64,000 nucleotides of DNA from Siphonodentalium dalli (Eukaryota > Mollusca > Scaphopoda > Gadilida > Siphonodentaliidae). Both the position numbers and the translations under genes were made by a program. The stretch covers positions 109,021,319-109,085,318 of the forward strand of contig CP136066.1 in the NCBI GenBank assembly GCA_032622095.1, in the 5' to 3' direction. A model generated the notes under the pieces. That model ran no database searches, was not told the origin of the DNA, and worked only from the letters and a program-made list of their open reading frames with translations. Positions 11,976 to 24,880 of the stretch are shown here, one piece after another. Numbering within the stretch: position 1 is the first letter of the stretch; every line of letters begins with the position of its first letter.

Positions 11976-12310
11976 ATGGCGGAATGTTTAAAAAATAGAT
12001 TTGGAAGCGATCCGGGGGCTGTTAATTGTTCATGCGGGAATCTATGCGCGTGGAGGAAGTCGGCCACGTCTCGTTCGTTGCGGACATCGTGTCCCTGTTT
12101 GGATGCGGGGACATTTTGCAGCAGAGGCTGCAAATGTGGAACAAGCAAAATGAGCTGTCACTGAGTGTCAGAACCAGCCCAGGAAAATGAAGATTGGCAA
12201 GAACTTGAAGAAGAAAGGGTCGATTTTGTCGGCAGAACTTGGGTTGTCAAGTAGCGAAGACGATGCCGATGGTGATAATGTCGAAGATGTCGTCGTGAAA
12301 AAAAAAAGAG
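11976..12310 (+). pseudogene. Small CXC-like cysteine-rich gene or first exon, probably frameshifted
   Basis: An ATG at 11976 (AAAATGGCGG context) opens a 62-residue frame with clustered cysteines: CSCGNLC, then CPCLDAGTFCSRGCKCGTSK. This resembles the CXC (tesmin/TSO1-like) or metallothionein pattern of paired cysteines that bind zinc. It stops at 12162-12164. A one-base shift near 12158 would continue into a second frame that runs to about 12340 and encodes CQNQPRK, a Lys-rich stretch, an acidic Ser/Glu/Asp block and a KKKRGKK tail like a nuclear-localisation signal. AGAG then GTAAAA at about 12310 could be a splice donor, making this a first exon. A TAATATAAAA string lies just upstream. 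I do not recognise the gene, and the frameshift could instead be natural termination. Confidence 0.5.
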
Positions 12311-12344
12311 GTAAAAAATTGTATCACTCTTCGCTATAAAATTG

Positions 12345-12779
12345 AAATTGATATCCACACAAATTCCAACAGGCAATATTAAAAAAAATAATTTAGGCCT
12401 TACTCTTGTCGTCTTGAAGTTGAAGGTCTCGTTATTCACCATTCAAATAGTACTAGCAGTATATATAGCATGTGCAGTGTTGCTGTTAGTACTAGTAGGC
12501 CTACCAAAAATAATAATAATACTGTAATATTTTTCATGACCATGATTGTGGAAAATTTTCCCAGATTGAATCAATTACAGGCCCAAATAATAGTACTAGT
12601 AGGGGTGGATTTTTTTTCCCCACATGAGTTTCCAAAAGTTATTCTCAGATGGGCTAGTTACTATCAACGGAAAATCAAATATATAAGTTCTCTAATTGAT
12701 TAACAGTATTTTATTTGCACAATACATGTAACTTTTTGTAAGTCCATAATTTTGAGGCGAAGTTGATCGGAAGTGGGCA
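12345..12779. other. No supported gene
   Basis: T-rich sequence downstream of the cysteine-rich frame. If 11976-12310 is a first exon this would be its intron. Short frames here lack motifs. Confidence 0.4.
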
Positions 12780-14870
12780 ACTATCTTACTATGGGAGGCC
12801 CTTTTCACATTTATTATTTATTTGCGCTTAAGCGCAAATCATTTGCGCTTAAAAGCATAAAACAATTTGCCCTTAAGCACAAATCATTTGCACTAAAGCG
12901 CAAATATGTGTCTATCAATTTATTTGCTCTTAAAGCGCAAATCATTCAAGTTTGCGGTTAAGCGCAAATACCTAGCACTCCCTTACTTCCCTCTGATTGT
13001 GAATGATTGAGTCCATCTCATAGTAAATTATGATGGGCCCATAGTAATAGCCCCATACAGACTCGAAGTTGAAGAAAAAACATATATCCATGTCAGCATC
13101 TCTGTCCCTGGTGTCCCAGGAATTGGTGTCTCACTCCCAGAGCTCTAGTATATTTTATTAAAGGGATATCTCCTGCACAGATATATACCATTTCCATGGC
13201 CATAAAAAGGGAATTAAGGGTTACTACTATCTAACTTACCCATAAATTAATAAAATTATTGGCATGACCTGGTGTATCAACTAGCAACACAAGAGGAGCA
13301 TTTGGGCTAATTTTAACCTGTTTTAATTAGCCTGAGTACTCAACAGTCAACTGTGAGTGTGTGTTCAACAAGGATAATCCCTAATTACATATTATCAGCA
13401 TCCATCTATCCAAAAGAATTTATGTCTCCTTCCCGGAACTCTAGTAATTTTTTGATGATGTTTTTTAATGTATATTGCACAGATTTGGGACCTTACTATG
13501 GTCATATACTATAGCATGGCATGTGGTGTCACTGCATGAGGGCTTGCTTACCTCATATGGTTTACTTATTGACTTAAACAGAGGAAATAACCCTATTTTC
13601 ATATTATCAGCATCCCTGTCAAAAAAGGATTGGTGTCTCATTCCTGGAGATTTGGTGTCTCAGTCCTCGAGCTCTAGTTCTTTTTATTGCACAAATCTAT
13701 AGTATTGCCATGGTCATATAGTTCCACCGAGGGCTTGCTTCCCTCATATAGTGTGCCTGTATACTCGAAAATTGAGGAAAATCAAAGTCGCCCCGACTAA
13801 TACAGAATAACTAATATATACTGAAGATATTATAATGCTATCACGAGTCGCTCCAACTAAAACAGAAGGTGATACTATTGCGAGTCAGCCATTTTGATAA
13901 AGAAGTTGGGCTAGCTCCCTACCCATCCAAACCAATGAAACCAAGAGGTGATATGTCAATAGGAGTTAATGCTAAGTTATGGAGAGAACCTATTTATTCA
14001 CCAGGGGTGTTTAGTTACCTATAACCATGAATTGCGCATAAGCGCAATGATTGCACTGAAGCGTAATTATTTGCGCTTAAGCGCAATTAATTGCACTTAA
14101 GCACAATTGATTATGCTCAAGTGTTAAGTGCAATTGATTGTGCTTTAAGCACAATTAATTATTAAATGTGAATTTGGCCTCCCATACACTTAAGCATAAA
14201 TCAAATTCCAGATCTCAAAACTCCTCTGGGGCTGAAATGATGGGCGGGGCAGGGGGGGGGGGCTTTCATATTTATTATTTATTTGCAAATATTTGCACTA
14301 AAGCATAAATCATTTGCACTCAAGTACAAATATGCGTCTAACAATTAAATACCAAACTGCTCTCCCTTACTTCCCTCTGATTGTGACTGATTTGAGTCAA
14401 TCTCATAGTATGTTATCATGGGCCCAAAGTAGTAGCCCCACACAGACTCAATAGTTGAAGAAAATTTTCTGTCCCTGGTGTCCTAATAAGTGCCTCACTC
14501 CCAGAGCTGTAGTATATTTTATTAAAGGGACATCTCCTGCACAGATATATACCATTTCCATGGCCGGGTAATAGGCAATTAGGGGTTACTGTGGGTTTGT
14601 TTCCCTAATATATGGTGTACTTAATTGACTTGAAATAGGGGGAAAACCCCTATTTTCATAATATCAGCATCCCTGTCCCCAAGAATTTGTGTCTCCATCC
14701 CTGAGATATAGTATTTTTATAAAAGAGACATATCCTGCACAGATCTATACCATTCCCATGGTCATAAAACATCTTGGGGTTACTGGGGGATTGTTTCCAT
14801 CATATGGTGGGTCTATATAAACTTTATTGATGTGTTTAGGCCTGTGCCATTTGAAAATTAATTCATGGGG
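12780..14870. repeat. Diverged segmental duplication with palindromic TTGCGCTTAAGCGCAA arrays
   Basis: Blocks at about 12780-13260 and 14237-14600 are homologous (CCCTCTGATTGTGA, GGGCCCA, TATATACCATTTCCATGGCC), with weaker copies near 13390-13750 and 14640-14830. Each opens with clusters of short palindromes built on GCGCTTAAGCGC and its decayed forms, at 12825-12970, 14035-14200 and 14275-14335. The frame at 12773-12961, with its repeated FALK residues, is a by-product of that repeat. Similar motifs recur at 24640-24800 and 25430-25460. Confidence 0.75.
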
Positions 14871-15097
14871 GAATCAATGTTTTGAGCTTAAGCGTAAATA
14901 AATAATAAATGTGAAAATGCTTGAGGAATGAGGGTAAATAAAATATGCTTAAGTGTAGATCAATTATACCTAAATGTAAATTAGTTATGCTTATACAATA
15001 AATAATTACACTCCCATAGAGATCCCCTCAAGCTGAAATTGTTGCAACCACATATATTGTCTGCATACCAGTAGAATCTTTCAATGGCAGATATTAT

Positions 15098-15102
<5 letters not shown>

Positions 15103-15128
<26 letters not shown>
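15103..15128 (+). repeat. 26-G homopolymer
   Basis: An uninterrupted run of 26 guanines, the longest of several G or C tracts in the window. Others lie at 22871-22886, 50598-50612 and 54729-54748, with C runs at 23074-23086 and about 27129-27140. Assembly length is likely unreliable here. Confidence 0.9.
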
Positions 15129-16150
15129 CCTTAGTGCAGCGGAGATGACATTAATCTATGTCTTTTTGCATATGGGACGGTGGGGTGAAAAAATTCCTTC
15201 ACCACACTATTACAAAAGAACCTTCCAGAAACGTAAAACTTAAATATATAAACCTGTCTTGATGTCGCTAATGCATAGATCATTGTGTGAATGGAAAATG
15301 AGCGAGCAACTGACATTAAATGTCACTATCAACGGATAGAAAGTATCTGACTATAAATGGGTAAAAAATATCTGTCATCAGTGCATCAAGCCAATCAGTG
15401 AATTATTTGCTTCTCTATCAACTAAGATGATCTCTGGCAAGACCTAAAGTATCCAAGTCTGATAGAGTGATGTGACTATGTTTATTTCCATCAAAACAGC
15501 TTCTGAAACAGGTTAAACTGTTATCTGAACTAAATGAGATAGATCATTCCCAGTCATATGAGTAATATCAGTACAGCTTTATCAGTTTTGAACAATATTT
15601 AGTGAAAATTTGGGAGGTGGGTGTAAACAAATTGGGAGTAAAAAACATATTGGTTTTGCAGGTTTGGTGGTGATTGGTCCCCCGAAAATGCCAGATGCAA
15701 AAAAAATTCATTCCTTCCTGCAAATTTTTGACTACCCCCATCCCCCTGCTCCACCTACAATCTTGGCATCAGCCTATACCATTATACCTGAGGTAACATA
15801 GCCGAAGAACCCAATCATGCTTCAGGATAAGCTAATTTATTGTGCTGCATAAATCATATATGCTAAGCATAGTCAGTTAATAAATGTTAACACATCCTCC
15901 AATAAAGGGGTTTCAGTTTTTAATTTTCCAACAATTGGAAAGATATAGGTACCAGTTGAAAAAAAATTCCAGAGTATATGCAAAGTTAATGCACATTTAC
16001 TGATATAAGCTAATTATGATAAAACAATTCAATTAAGCTTTAAGCATAAATATATTGCTTCTGAAGTATCATTGTATTTATGGTAAAATCATAATTCAGT
16101 TACCCTTAAGTTGGCCTTAACCACCATTGTTTGTTTTACCTCTCTCACCT
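15129..16150. other. No recognisable feature
   Basis: Short frames on both strands (15131-15316, 15610-15801) without domains. No RNA gene or strong repeat seen. Confidence 0.45.
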
Positions 16151-16151
16151 T

Positions 16152-16428
16152 GGATAAAATGGTTATGACATAAATGGTATCAGTGTGTGGAGCCTTCCCC
16201 TATTAGTTGACTCAAAGACTGAGATACTACTATGTCAAAGGTTTCAACTTGAGCGGAATTCTGAAAGAGCACGTCTGAACTATGTGTGAGTGAATTGTGC
16301 TTCAGTCTAATTCATGAGAATGGATTACTCTTATTAAGCGAACCATTATTTCGCTTAAGACAGCCAAGGGTATAATAAGTGACGGCATTGCCCACACTAG
16401 ATACCATTTATGTCATACCATTTTATCA
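16152..16428. mobile_element. Inverted-repeat element of about 275 bp
   Basis: Arms of about 34 bp centred on ATGACATAAATGGTAT occur at 16153-16187 and, inverted, at 16391-16424. The arrangement looks like a small TIR element. Only one copy is seen in this window, so mobility is inferred. Confidence 0.55.
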
Positions 16429-17415
16429 GCTAATACTGGTAAATGTGAATTCGTGTCCCACATACTCTAGGAATACACACACCGCTGCACACTGTGGGTC
16501 AAATATAGACAAATTTTGACAAAAATCAGCTCAAATAAGGTTGAAAACAGACATTTCTCTAATATCAGTCATGTGACAAATGTTCAGGTTGCTACATGTA
16601 CCAATTATTATTGTTGCAACACATGCCGAAATAAATTTATGAACTAAAAAGATCTTAAATCAGTTTGAAAATAAGCATAAGTCTAGTAGATCTGAAATGG
16701 CTGAAACCCAAACATGGCTGATGAATCTTAAATACATGAAAATAATTTAGGGTTATGTTAATTAGCCTTGATAATAGTGCAAGGTTACCTCTAAAGTGCA
16801 CATAATTTATCTGATCATTGTGCGAGTATAAACAAAAGTTTAACTTTTTTCAACATATAATGAATTTCCCTTTCAAAATATAGTCCATTTATCAATGTAT
16901 ATGGATTTCTATGTGTTTTTTCCCTTTCAAATTTCATGTGAACTCTATTATCTGATTTATATGCAACTGCATGGATGCACTGGAAGCCCTTGTGGCAGAT
17001 ATTTTTGTATCTGTATTTCTGGCATGGGGGATGTCCTAGGCATTGATTGAACCATAATTTGTGTGAATAAATGGTTGCTATGGCTCCCTAATGTTCTCGT
17101 CTTGTGGGTATGAGTTTGAAAAATCTTCAAAATGAGGTCCTGTCCCATCATGTATGGTCATGGAATGGTGCACTGACCTAAATCATGAATATGTTAGATT
17201 TAAATACTACTTCCTGGTCACAAATGCTTGAAAACATATGTTTTGTGCCCATGCTTTAAACCAGCAAGGACCATGACTGGTAAATATAATGTTTTAATTA
17301 GGTGAATAGCTATTGGACTCACAGAGAGTGATAATTTGATGGATTTCACAAGTCGCAGTATCAGCATAATAAGTTGTGAACTTGTGAGGCAGATGTTGGG
17401 TTAAATTAGTCAAGT
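16429..17415. other. No recognisable feature
   Basis: AT-rich unique-looking DNA. The frame at 16957-17151 (minus) has no motif. Confidence 0.45.
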
Positions 17416-17419
17416 TATA

Positions 17420-17527
17420 CAGTAATGCCCTAAGTAATCGACCTCTTAACCAAAGCAGAAGTATGGGTAACATTTCAGGATTTAGTCATGTGGCTTGTTG
17501 CCATTCATCAGAAAGCTCTCCCCGAGA
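17420..17527. mobile_element. TA-hairpin MITE, left half only
   Basis: TA followed by CAGTAATGCCC, then TAATCGACCTCTTAACCAAA and the inner arm CTTGTTGCCATTCATC, ending at the loop. The right arm is missing. Confidence 0.75.
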
Positions 17528-19389
17528 TTCACTACCTTTTACATTTCCTATTTTCAGACTATATTAATGATGGAGAACGAGAGATGTGATTAACTCATCA
17601 GGACAAATCATTAGAATGTAATAATGGAGTACCATAATGATAAGCATAAATGATTATTGTATTTTGCATGCAGATCTTTAGTAACATCAACAATCAGCAC
17701 TGACTGGTACAATGTACATGTAGCTTTTGGGATAAAAACATATTTCTATATAATCTACTTTTGTTGATATATTAAAGAGATTAAACTACTAACTAATACC
17801 AATATTAGTGATAATGACTTTTTGGTGAAAAATTTGACTTTTTTATATTAATCCCAGAGACTACAATTATCTGCTGAAGTAAATATATATGATGTGGTAT
17901 ATAGACTGTTTTTAACTTTTGTCACATTACATTCTCAGGGTCAAAGTATCCTGTCAGATTATAGAATATATTCTTCAGTCATATTTAAATTTGTGCAGTA
18001 CATTGTACTATTTTTCGCTAGTGTGCATTTATTATTCACATGTGTATAGCTAAATCATGGTTAGATATTTTAAGTTGAATTTCTTCTAAAATATAAATAT
18101 ATATATTCCAGACTGAAGGAATTTTTGTCAAGATGATCTTTAATATGCACAAGTGTTTTCAGCGATAATGAAGAACTGAAATTGTCATCATATACAAAAA
18201 TATTTGTAAGTTTAGAAGTCGCTCAGAATTTAAAATAGAGCGAAACATAGTACTGCACAAATTCAAATATGAGTAAGGTATACAATTGATATACAGGGGA
18301 TCCTAGTAGTTCAGTCAGTATTGGGCATGAATAAGGAATCAGAATTCCTAAATGAAAAGATGTGTATACTAGTATTTAAATATCGTACATGTATATGGTA
18401 CATGTATATTTATTCCAAAAATATATAGCATATTTAATTTGTAGTAGATAATTATATCATCTCAGCCATAGAGCTTTCTCTTCCAGAATCATTCCGATAA
18501 CCAAGATGGACACAGTTTAAATTGAAAAGCACAGTATGACATCATTTGAACTAACATTGCTTGATCTGCATGTTAATCAGGAATGAGATTTTCTTCATGG
18601 CATTGCTGAGAAAGTGCATCAAACATAGCAATATATCTTTTTCAATATCATTGTCATTATTGTGTTGCTTCACAAAACTGCTGGTAACATTGTAAGAATG
18701 TAATGATTGTACATGTGGCAATTCGCTAAATTCAAGTGTGTTTAATGAACTGCAGTTGTGCAATTACTTGGAGTCTTGTCCTTCCAGCCATATCTACATC
18801 TCTCTCTCCATTAGAACCTATAATAGAACGATAATAATATTTTATGTTATAGAAACCAACATCACTATATAAAGGAGACTGGTGCTGCCTAACTCATGGA
18901 GTGTGTGACTCACTGGAATTGGCATCAAGTTTTGGATAGCAGATCTTGAATGTTAGTAACCAGAAAAAGTGAATAGTTTCAGTCGAGGCCAACAAACAGT
19001 GCAAAAGACAATAACTTTCAGTTTAGTTTAATTGTTATTCTCATTAAAATTATAAAATAACAATTCTTGTAATATCAATCCACCAGCAATGTTATATATT
19101 AAGGTTGGCAAAATTGTAAAGTTTGATGTCTAGTCTAATTATCTATACTGGCCCTCAGACAATTTTTTTTACAACAACAGACATTTTATGAAACTTGTTT
19201 TGATAACATGATTATATAAGTGCAGTTATCATCAAAACATGAAAGAAACATATATGCTGTCTCATATATTCATTCCTAGATATTGAATCAAATAAAATAC
19301 ATGTGCCACTGCCAAATAAATTGTGTTCTAAACATCGTAATATTTTTGTCCCACAATATATATTTCTAGTGACGGAAATGTCTGTTGAG
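17528..19389. other. No recognisable feature
   Basis: Nearly 1.9 kb of AT-rich sequence without a supported gene, RNA or strong repeat. The minus-strand frame 18551-18763 shows no domain. Confidence 0.5.
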
Positions 19390-19570
19390 TGGTGCCTTTT
19401 AACTTCTTAACCAAAGCAGAATTATGGGTAACTTTTCAGGATTTAGTCGGAAATATGGCTTGTTGCCATTCATCGGAAAGCTCTCCCGAGAGCCATATTT
19501 CCGACTAAATCCTGAAAAGTTACCCATAATTCTGCTTTGGTTAAGAGGTCGATTACTGAGGGCATTACTG
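19390..19570. mobile_element. TA-hairpin MITE, nearly perfect palindrome
   Basis: About 180 bp folding into one long hairpin. The arm AACCAAAGCAGAATTATGGG continues through GGATTTAGTCGGAAATATGG to the loop near CTCCCGAG. The right end GGGCATTACTG is followed by TA at 19571-19572; the left end is decayed. The two open frames here are the arms read on either strand. Confidence 0.85.
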
Positions 19571-19764
19571 TATGTCTATTATTCATTTGGAGGGAATTCA
19601 GGATATACCAACAGATAGAAAATATCCTAAGGGAACTACTTGTCACTGAGTATTTAGTAAAGAACCTTTGACAAGCTAAGATGTAGATATAAACTACATC
19701 AGTTATAACAAAAAAATGTTTCAAATGTCCGCTCTCAGAATTCTAATGTACATGTATGTACCTG

Positions 19765-21272
19765 TCAATATTCTAGTGGTGCAATCCTCAAACCATGCTG
19801 ACACCCATCGGTCTCAATCATTCTTTCATTCCTTCTATTCATATTCTGTGCTTGGACTGGGCTACAAGTGCATGAACAACTGATCTGAAATATAAGAAAA
19901 GTTTATTTAATTTTTGGTTTAACATGAAACGGCATACATTTTTAAATACTTTTCTGTCAGAAAAGAATATCTATAACATCATTGGAATATTGAATAAAGA
20001 ATGTGCATCATATAAGATGACATATGACATGGTGTGAGATGTGCTGCAATTGGTTTGGAATAAAAATTCATTTTGTCCATTTTGAGTTTTTGACCATCAG
20101 CCATGATTTTGGCCGAATAACCAAAAAATGACTCGATCTCATCCATGACAAATTTCACAATGATCTGACAAAAGATGCGACCTGTAACCCTGGTCAAAGG
20201 ATTTAGTCATGCAAAGAGTAAAATCCAAGATGGCTGCCAGCGGCCATGATTTTTGGCCGACCGACCCCACTAATGTAGCTGAATGACCCCAAAATTACTC
20301 ATTCCCCATCTCCATGTCAATATTAACATCCGTGACAAATTTCATGATGATCCAAACAAAGCTACAACCTGTAGGCTGTGCCAGAGAATTTAGTCATGCA
20401 AACAGTAAAATCTAAGATGGCTGCCAGTGGCCATTTTTTTGGCCGAATGACCCCAAAGTTACTCGTTCGTATCTACATGTCATTGTTAACATCCGTGACA
20501 AATTTCATGATAATCAGAAGAACAGTACGACCTGTAGCCCGTGCTAATGGATTGAATATTGAAATCCAAGATGGTCGCTGGCGGCCATGTTTTTTTTCTT
20601 CAGAATGACCCCAAAATGAACGGTTCTGGTCTAAATGTTGATATCAACAGCTATGTCAAATTTCATAATGATCCGACCACAAGTAGCACCTGTAGCCTGT
20701 ATTGTTGACGAATCACACACACACATACGCACACACAGACGACAAAGCCATGGCAATAGCTCAAACTTTACAAAGTAAAGTTCAGCTAATAAAACAAATG
20801 GTTGGGTTAGTCTTAACTAACATATATGTGAGCCAGAGAGGCCCATTTCACATTTATTCTTCAGGGCGAAAACTATACCTGTGTTTCTGGTAATAAACGG
20901 TCATTGAAAAATATGGGTGGGAAGGTGGTGTTTTCATTTTTAGCTCAACTTTACTTTGTAAAGTTTTAGCTATTGCCATGGCTTGGTATCGTCGTCCGTG
21001 TGTGTGTGTTTGTGTGTGACTCGTCAACAATTTCCTCTAGCACGGGCTACAGGTCGTACCTTTGGTCATTATAAAATTGGATCATTATAAAATTTGTCAT
21101 AGCTGTTGGCATTGACATGTAGATGGGAACGAGTCATTTTGGGGTCATTCGGCCAAAACACATGGCCACCAGCAGCCATCTTGGATTTTACTCTAAATCC
21201 TTTGGCACGGGCTACAGGTCGTAACCCTTTTATGACTGGAGCCATGCTGGTTCAGCATTAATGATCCTGTGC
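19765..21272. repeat. Tandem duplication, left copy
   Basis: About 1.5 kb that is repeated head to tail at 21273-22540. It contains an inverted fragment of the 6.5-8.2 kb repeat (19990-20791), a direct fragment starting at 20939, and the left end of a TTAA-1 MITE at 21225. It ends inside that MITE. The frame at 20702-20893 is part of the repeat and occurs identically in the right copy. Confidence 0.85.
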
Positions 21273-22540
21273 CAATATTCAGTGGTGCAATCCTCAAACC
21301 ATGCTGACACCCATCGGTCTCAATCATTCTTTCATTCCTTCTATTCATATTCTGTGCTTGGACTGGGCTACAAGTGCATGAACAACTGATCTGAAATATA
21401 AGAAAAGTTTATTTAATTTTTGGTTTAACATGAAAACGGCATACATTTTTAAATACTTTTCTGTCAGAAAAGAATATCTATAACATCATTGGAATATTGA
21501 ATAAAGAATGTGCATCATATAAGATGACATATGATATGGTGTGAGATGTGCTGCAATTGGTTTGGAATAAAAATTTATTTTGTCCATTTTGAGTTTTTGA
21601 CCATCAGCCATGATTTTGGCCGAATAACCAAAAATGACTCGATCTCATCCATGACAAATTTCACAATGATCTGACAAAAGATGCGACATGTAACCCTGGC
21701 CAAAGGATTTAGTCATGCAAAGAGTAAAATCCAAGATGGCTGTGACAAATTTCATGATAATCAGAAGAACAGTACGACCTGTAGCCCGTGCTAATGGATT
21801 GAATATTGAAATCCAAGATGGTCGCTGGCGGCCATGTTTTTTTTCTTCAGAATGACCCCAAAATGAACGTTTCTGGTCTAAATGTTGATATCAACAGCTA
21901 TGTCAAATTTCATAATGATCCGACCACAAGTAGCACCTGTAGCCTGTATTGTTGACAAATCACACACACACATACGCACACACAGACGACAAAGCCATGG
22001 CAATAGCTCAAACTTTACAAAGTAAAGTTCAGCTAATAAAACAAATGGTTGGGTTAGTCTTAACTAACATATATGTGAGCCAGAGAGGCCCATTTCACAT
22101 TTATTCTTCAGGGCGAAAACTATACCTGTGTTTCTGGTAATAAACGGTCATTGAAAAATATGGGTGGCCCAGGTGGGAAGGTGGTGTTTTTCATTTTTAG
22201 CTCAACTTTACTTTGTAAAGTTTTAGCTATTGCCATGGCTTGGTATCGTCGTCTGTGTGTGTGTGTTTGTGTGTGACTCGTCAACAATTTCCTTTAGCAC
22301 GGGCTACAGGTCGTACCTTTGGTCATTATAAAATTGGATCATTATAAAATTTGTCATAGCTGTTGGCATTGACATGTAGATGGGAACGAGTCATTTTGGG
22401 GTCATTCGGCAAAAAACATGGCCACCAGCAGCCATCTTGGATTTTACTCTTTGCATGACTAAATCCTTTGGCACGGGCTACAGGTCGTAACCCTTTTATG
22501 ACTGGAGTCATGCTGGTTCAGCATTAATGATCCTGTGCCA
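21273..22540. repeat. Tandem duplication, right copy with 240-bp deletion
   Basis: Restarts at CAATATTCAGTGGTGCAATC, matching the start of the left copy, and follows it to GATCCTGTGCCA. It lacks the 20.24-20.49 kb part of the left copy and carries a few small indels. The high similarity implies a recent event. Confidence 0.85.
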
Positions 22541-22728
22541 GTGCATTCTATTATATATGGAGCCTCGAATATATATATAAGAGAATGCACTGGCTTACAA
22601 GGTCAAGGTAAATATTGTTAAGCCAATGAATTCTCTTAAATATAAGAGAATGCATTAATTCTCTTAAATATAAGAGAATGCATTGGAACAGGGTTTTCAC
22701 AAAATTTCAAGATGCAGTCATGAAAGGG
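22491..22728. mobile_element. TTAA-1 MITE, copy 4
   Basis: Left end CCCTTTTATGAC after GTAA; right end CATGAAAGGG before TTAA at 22729-22732. Because its left end belongs to the right tandem copy and its remainder is unique, it marks the original right boundary of the duplicated unit. Confidence 0.8.
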
Positions 22729-22859
22729 TTAACCCGAAGAAATTCACCTTGATAGTTGAAGTTTTGGACATCTTACTTCTACAAAGATATTAAACTTAAA
22801 ATATCATGACAAACCTATGTCTCATATACCGGTACTCGATAATTTCCTAACAGGTCACT

Positions 22860-23990
22860 GAACAGGTATTGGGGGGGGGGGGGGGGAGATAAAAGGACCT
22901 GAGTATCCAATTACCACCTAGTAGCTACATATGAGAAAAAATAAACTTATGATTTTATTGCTTATTATTGCTTTATATAGTCATGAAATGGTGAGAAATT
23001 AACTTTATTGAGTTGATTGTGTTGGTGTTTGGATGGATGGGTGCTACCCAAGTATGAGCAGGCTGATTATAATCCCCCCCCCCCCCACTCACGCCGAAGC
23101 TACATCAGGGAAATTTCCAGGGCTGTTTTGATAGCTGTTACAGGTATGGGTGCCCAAACTTGAGAAGCCCAAATGACCCCAAATTCCCAGTGGACAGTAT
23201 TGAATCAACCTGAATTTTCAAGGCAATTCAACAATAAGCGCTGTATTAAAAAATCTGCAGTTGCAATACGGCCTTCATTTGCATGTTGAATTTTTAAATC
23301 AGAAATATTATGTCCTATTTATAATATATGCGTCTGTATCTGTGTTGGTTCGGTGTAGAAGCCGTATTTTAAAGTTATATTGGGATACCGGTACATATCC
23401 TCTGCTGGAAACAGGTGTCCCCAAATTATCTCTGGATTCTTCCCTGAGCTACATATGAGAATGTTTGGACTATATAAAGCAAAATAAGTGATAATCAGGA
23501 CTTGGTATCTCCCCCAACTTAATAAACTTTTTCTCGGATGAAGTATGGTATATAAAGCAAAATAAGCGATAGATGATGTTTTGATCATATGCAGCTACTA
23601 GATGGGCGGCGGAGAAGATTTTCAGTCCTGGGTATCTCCCCCAAGTCCACCCCCTCACAAACCCAGACTCAACCAAATTTTTCTCAGATACAGTTAATTT
23701 CTTGCCATATCATCACTATATAAAGCAAAATATGTGATTGTGATGGTAAAATAAGTGGAAAAATATTATGTGGGTGGGAGATACCAATGTTGGTAGAGGA
23801 AAATTGTTCCACTTGTAGTCCACAATTTCCTAACAGGTACACAGGATATATACCCATCCCTGTTAACTGCATATGTTCAGCAGTTCTTATGATATTGGTT
23901 GGGGTAATGCATATTTTGGGAGGAGATATAACAAAACAAAAGACACCCATATGTAAGGCCAAGTGATAATCTGACAGATTTGATTTGCTC
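22860..23990. repeat. Irregular local repeats
   Basis: Several diverged copies of TATATAAAGCAAAATAAG with GGTATCTCCCCCA-type blocks, plus G and C runs. The minus-strand frames here (23319-23588, 23470-23676, 23684-24028) read through these repeats and show no known domain. Confidence 0.5.
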
Positions 23991-24004
23991 TTAAAGTGCC
24001 TTAA

Positions 24005-24587
24005 AGGGGTACTGTACGCCATTTTCATTAAATTTCCGGTGACAACAACGATCTAATATCGATAATCTATAGAAACATAAGTAATTTGAGTCGAAGATGT
24101 ATTCTGTAAACGCTCAGGTTAATAGGCTATCTTAAAATTTAATAATTTAAAAGTTAATAATTTGATATAAATTGAATTTATGACTGGAGCCATAAAATGG
24201 CGTCAATTAAATTACGAATTACCGTAATCAAAAATAGTAATTGAGGGATACTGGATTTTTAAACCGATCGCACACACGATTGCTTAAAATATTATGATGA
24301 TACGGGGAGAACACTCAAGCCACTCACTGACTAGCGACGATACAATAACTTAAATGATTATATGGGACTAGTATGCATATAATATAACTTTTATTTGATT
24401 CATTTGGTTGAAATCTTTACAAAAATTACTCGACAACGACAATTTGTATTTTTGCATTCCGGTAAATTTGTCATCCGTAACATGACTTCGTACTCAACAG
24501 ACTTTCAAATAATGGAAAAATTGTTACCTTATTCTCCGACTCGGAGACTATAGAAACCAACAACAACATGTGGCGTACAGTACCCCT
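24005..24587. mobile_element. TTAA-5 element with perfect 16-bp TIR
   Basis: Flanked by TTAA at 24001-24004 and 24588-24591. Both ends read AGGGGTACTGTACGCC inward, without mismatch. The 550-bp inside has no coding frame. It is a single copy here, but the ends are unambiguous. Confidence 0.9.
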
Positions 24588-24880
24588 TTAAGCGGAATTA
24601 ATTTATTTGCTCTTTTAAAAGTAAAATTCATCTATTTGAGCTTGAGCATAAATCAGATTGTCTAGAAATAAAAAAAGAGTGAATTAGACTCTGAGAAAGG
24701 AATTACAAATAGGTGGACTAGTATATATTATTAAATACATGTCTTATTTACACTTAAGCGCAAATGATGTGCGCTTAATTGAGCTCAAATAAATGTTTTT
24801 TTTACATAGAGCATAATTAAATGATTGGGTCTATGAACACCTTTCATGTATGGTACATATTCCAGATACAGATAATTTAA

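Noticed and set aside
19424-19724. Overlapping frames on both strands near 19.5 kb
   Set aside because: They are the two arms of a palindromic MITE; the same peptides recur at 31.9-32.1 kb.
20702-22140. Two identical 63-codon frames
   Set aside because: Identity is due to the recent tandem duplication of a repeat, and they contain only microsatellite and repeat sequence.
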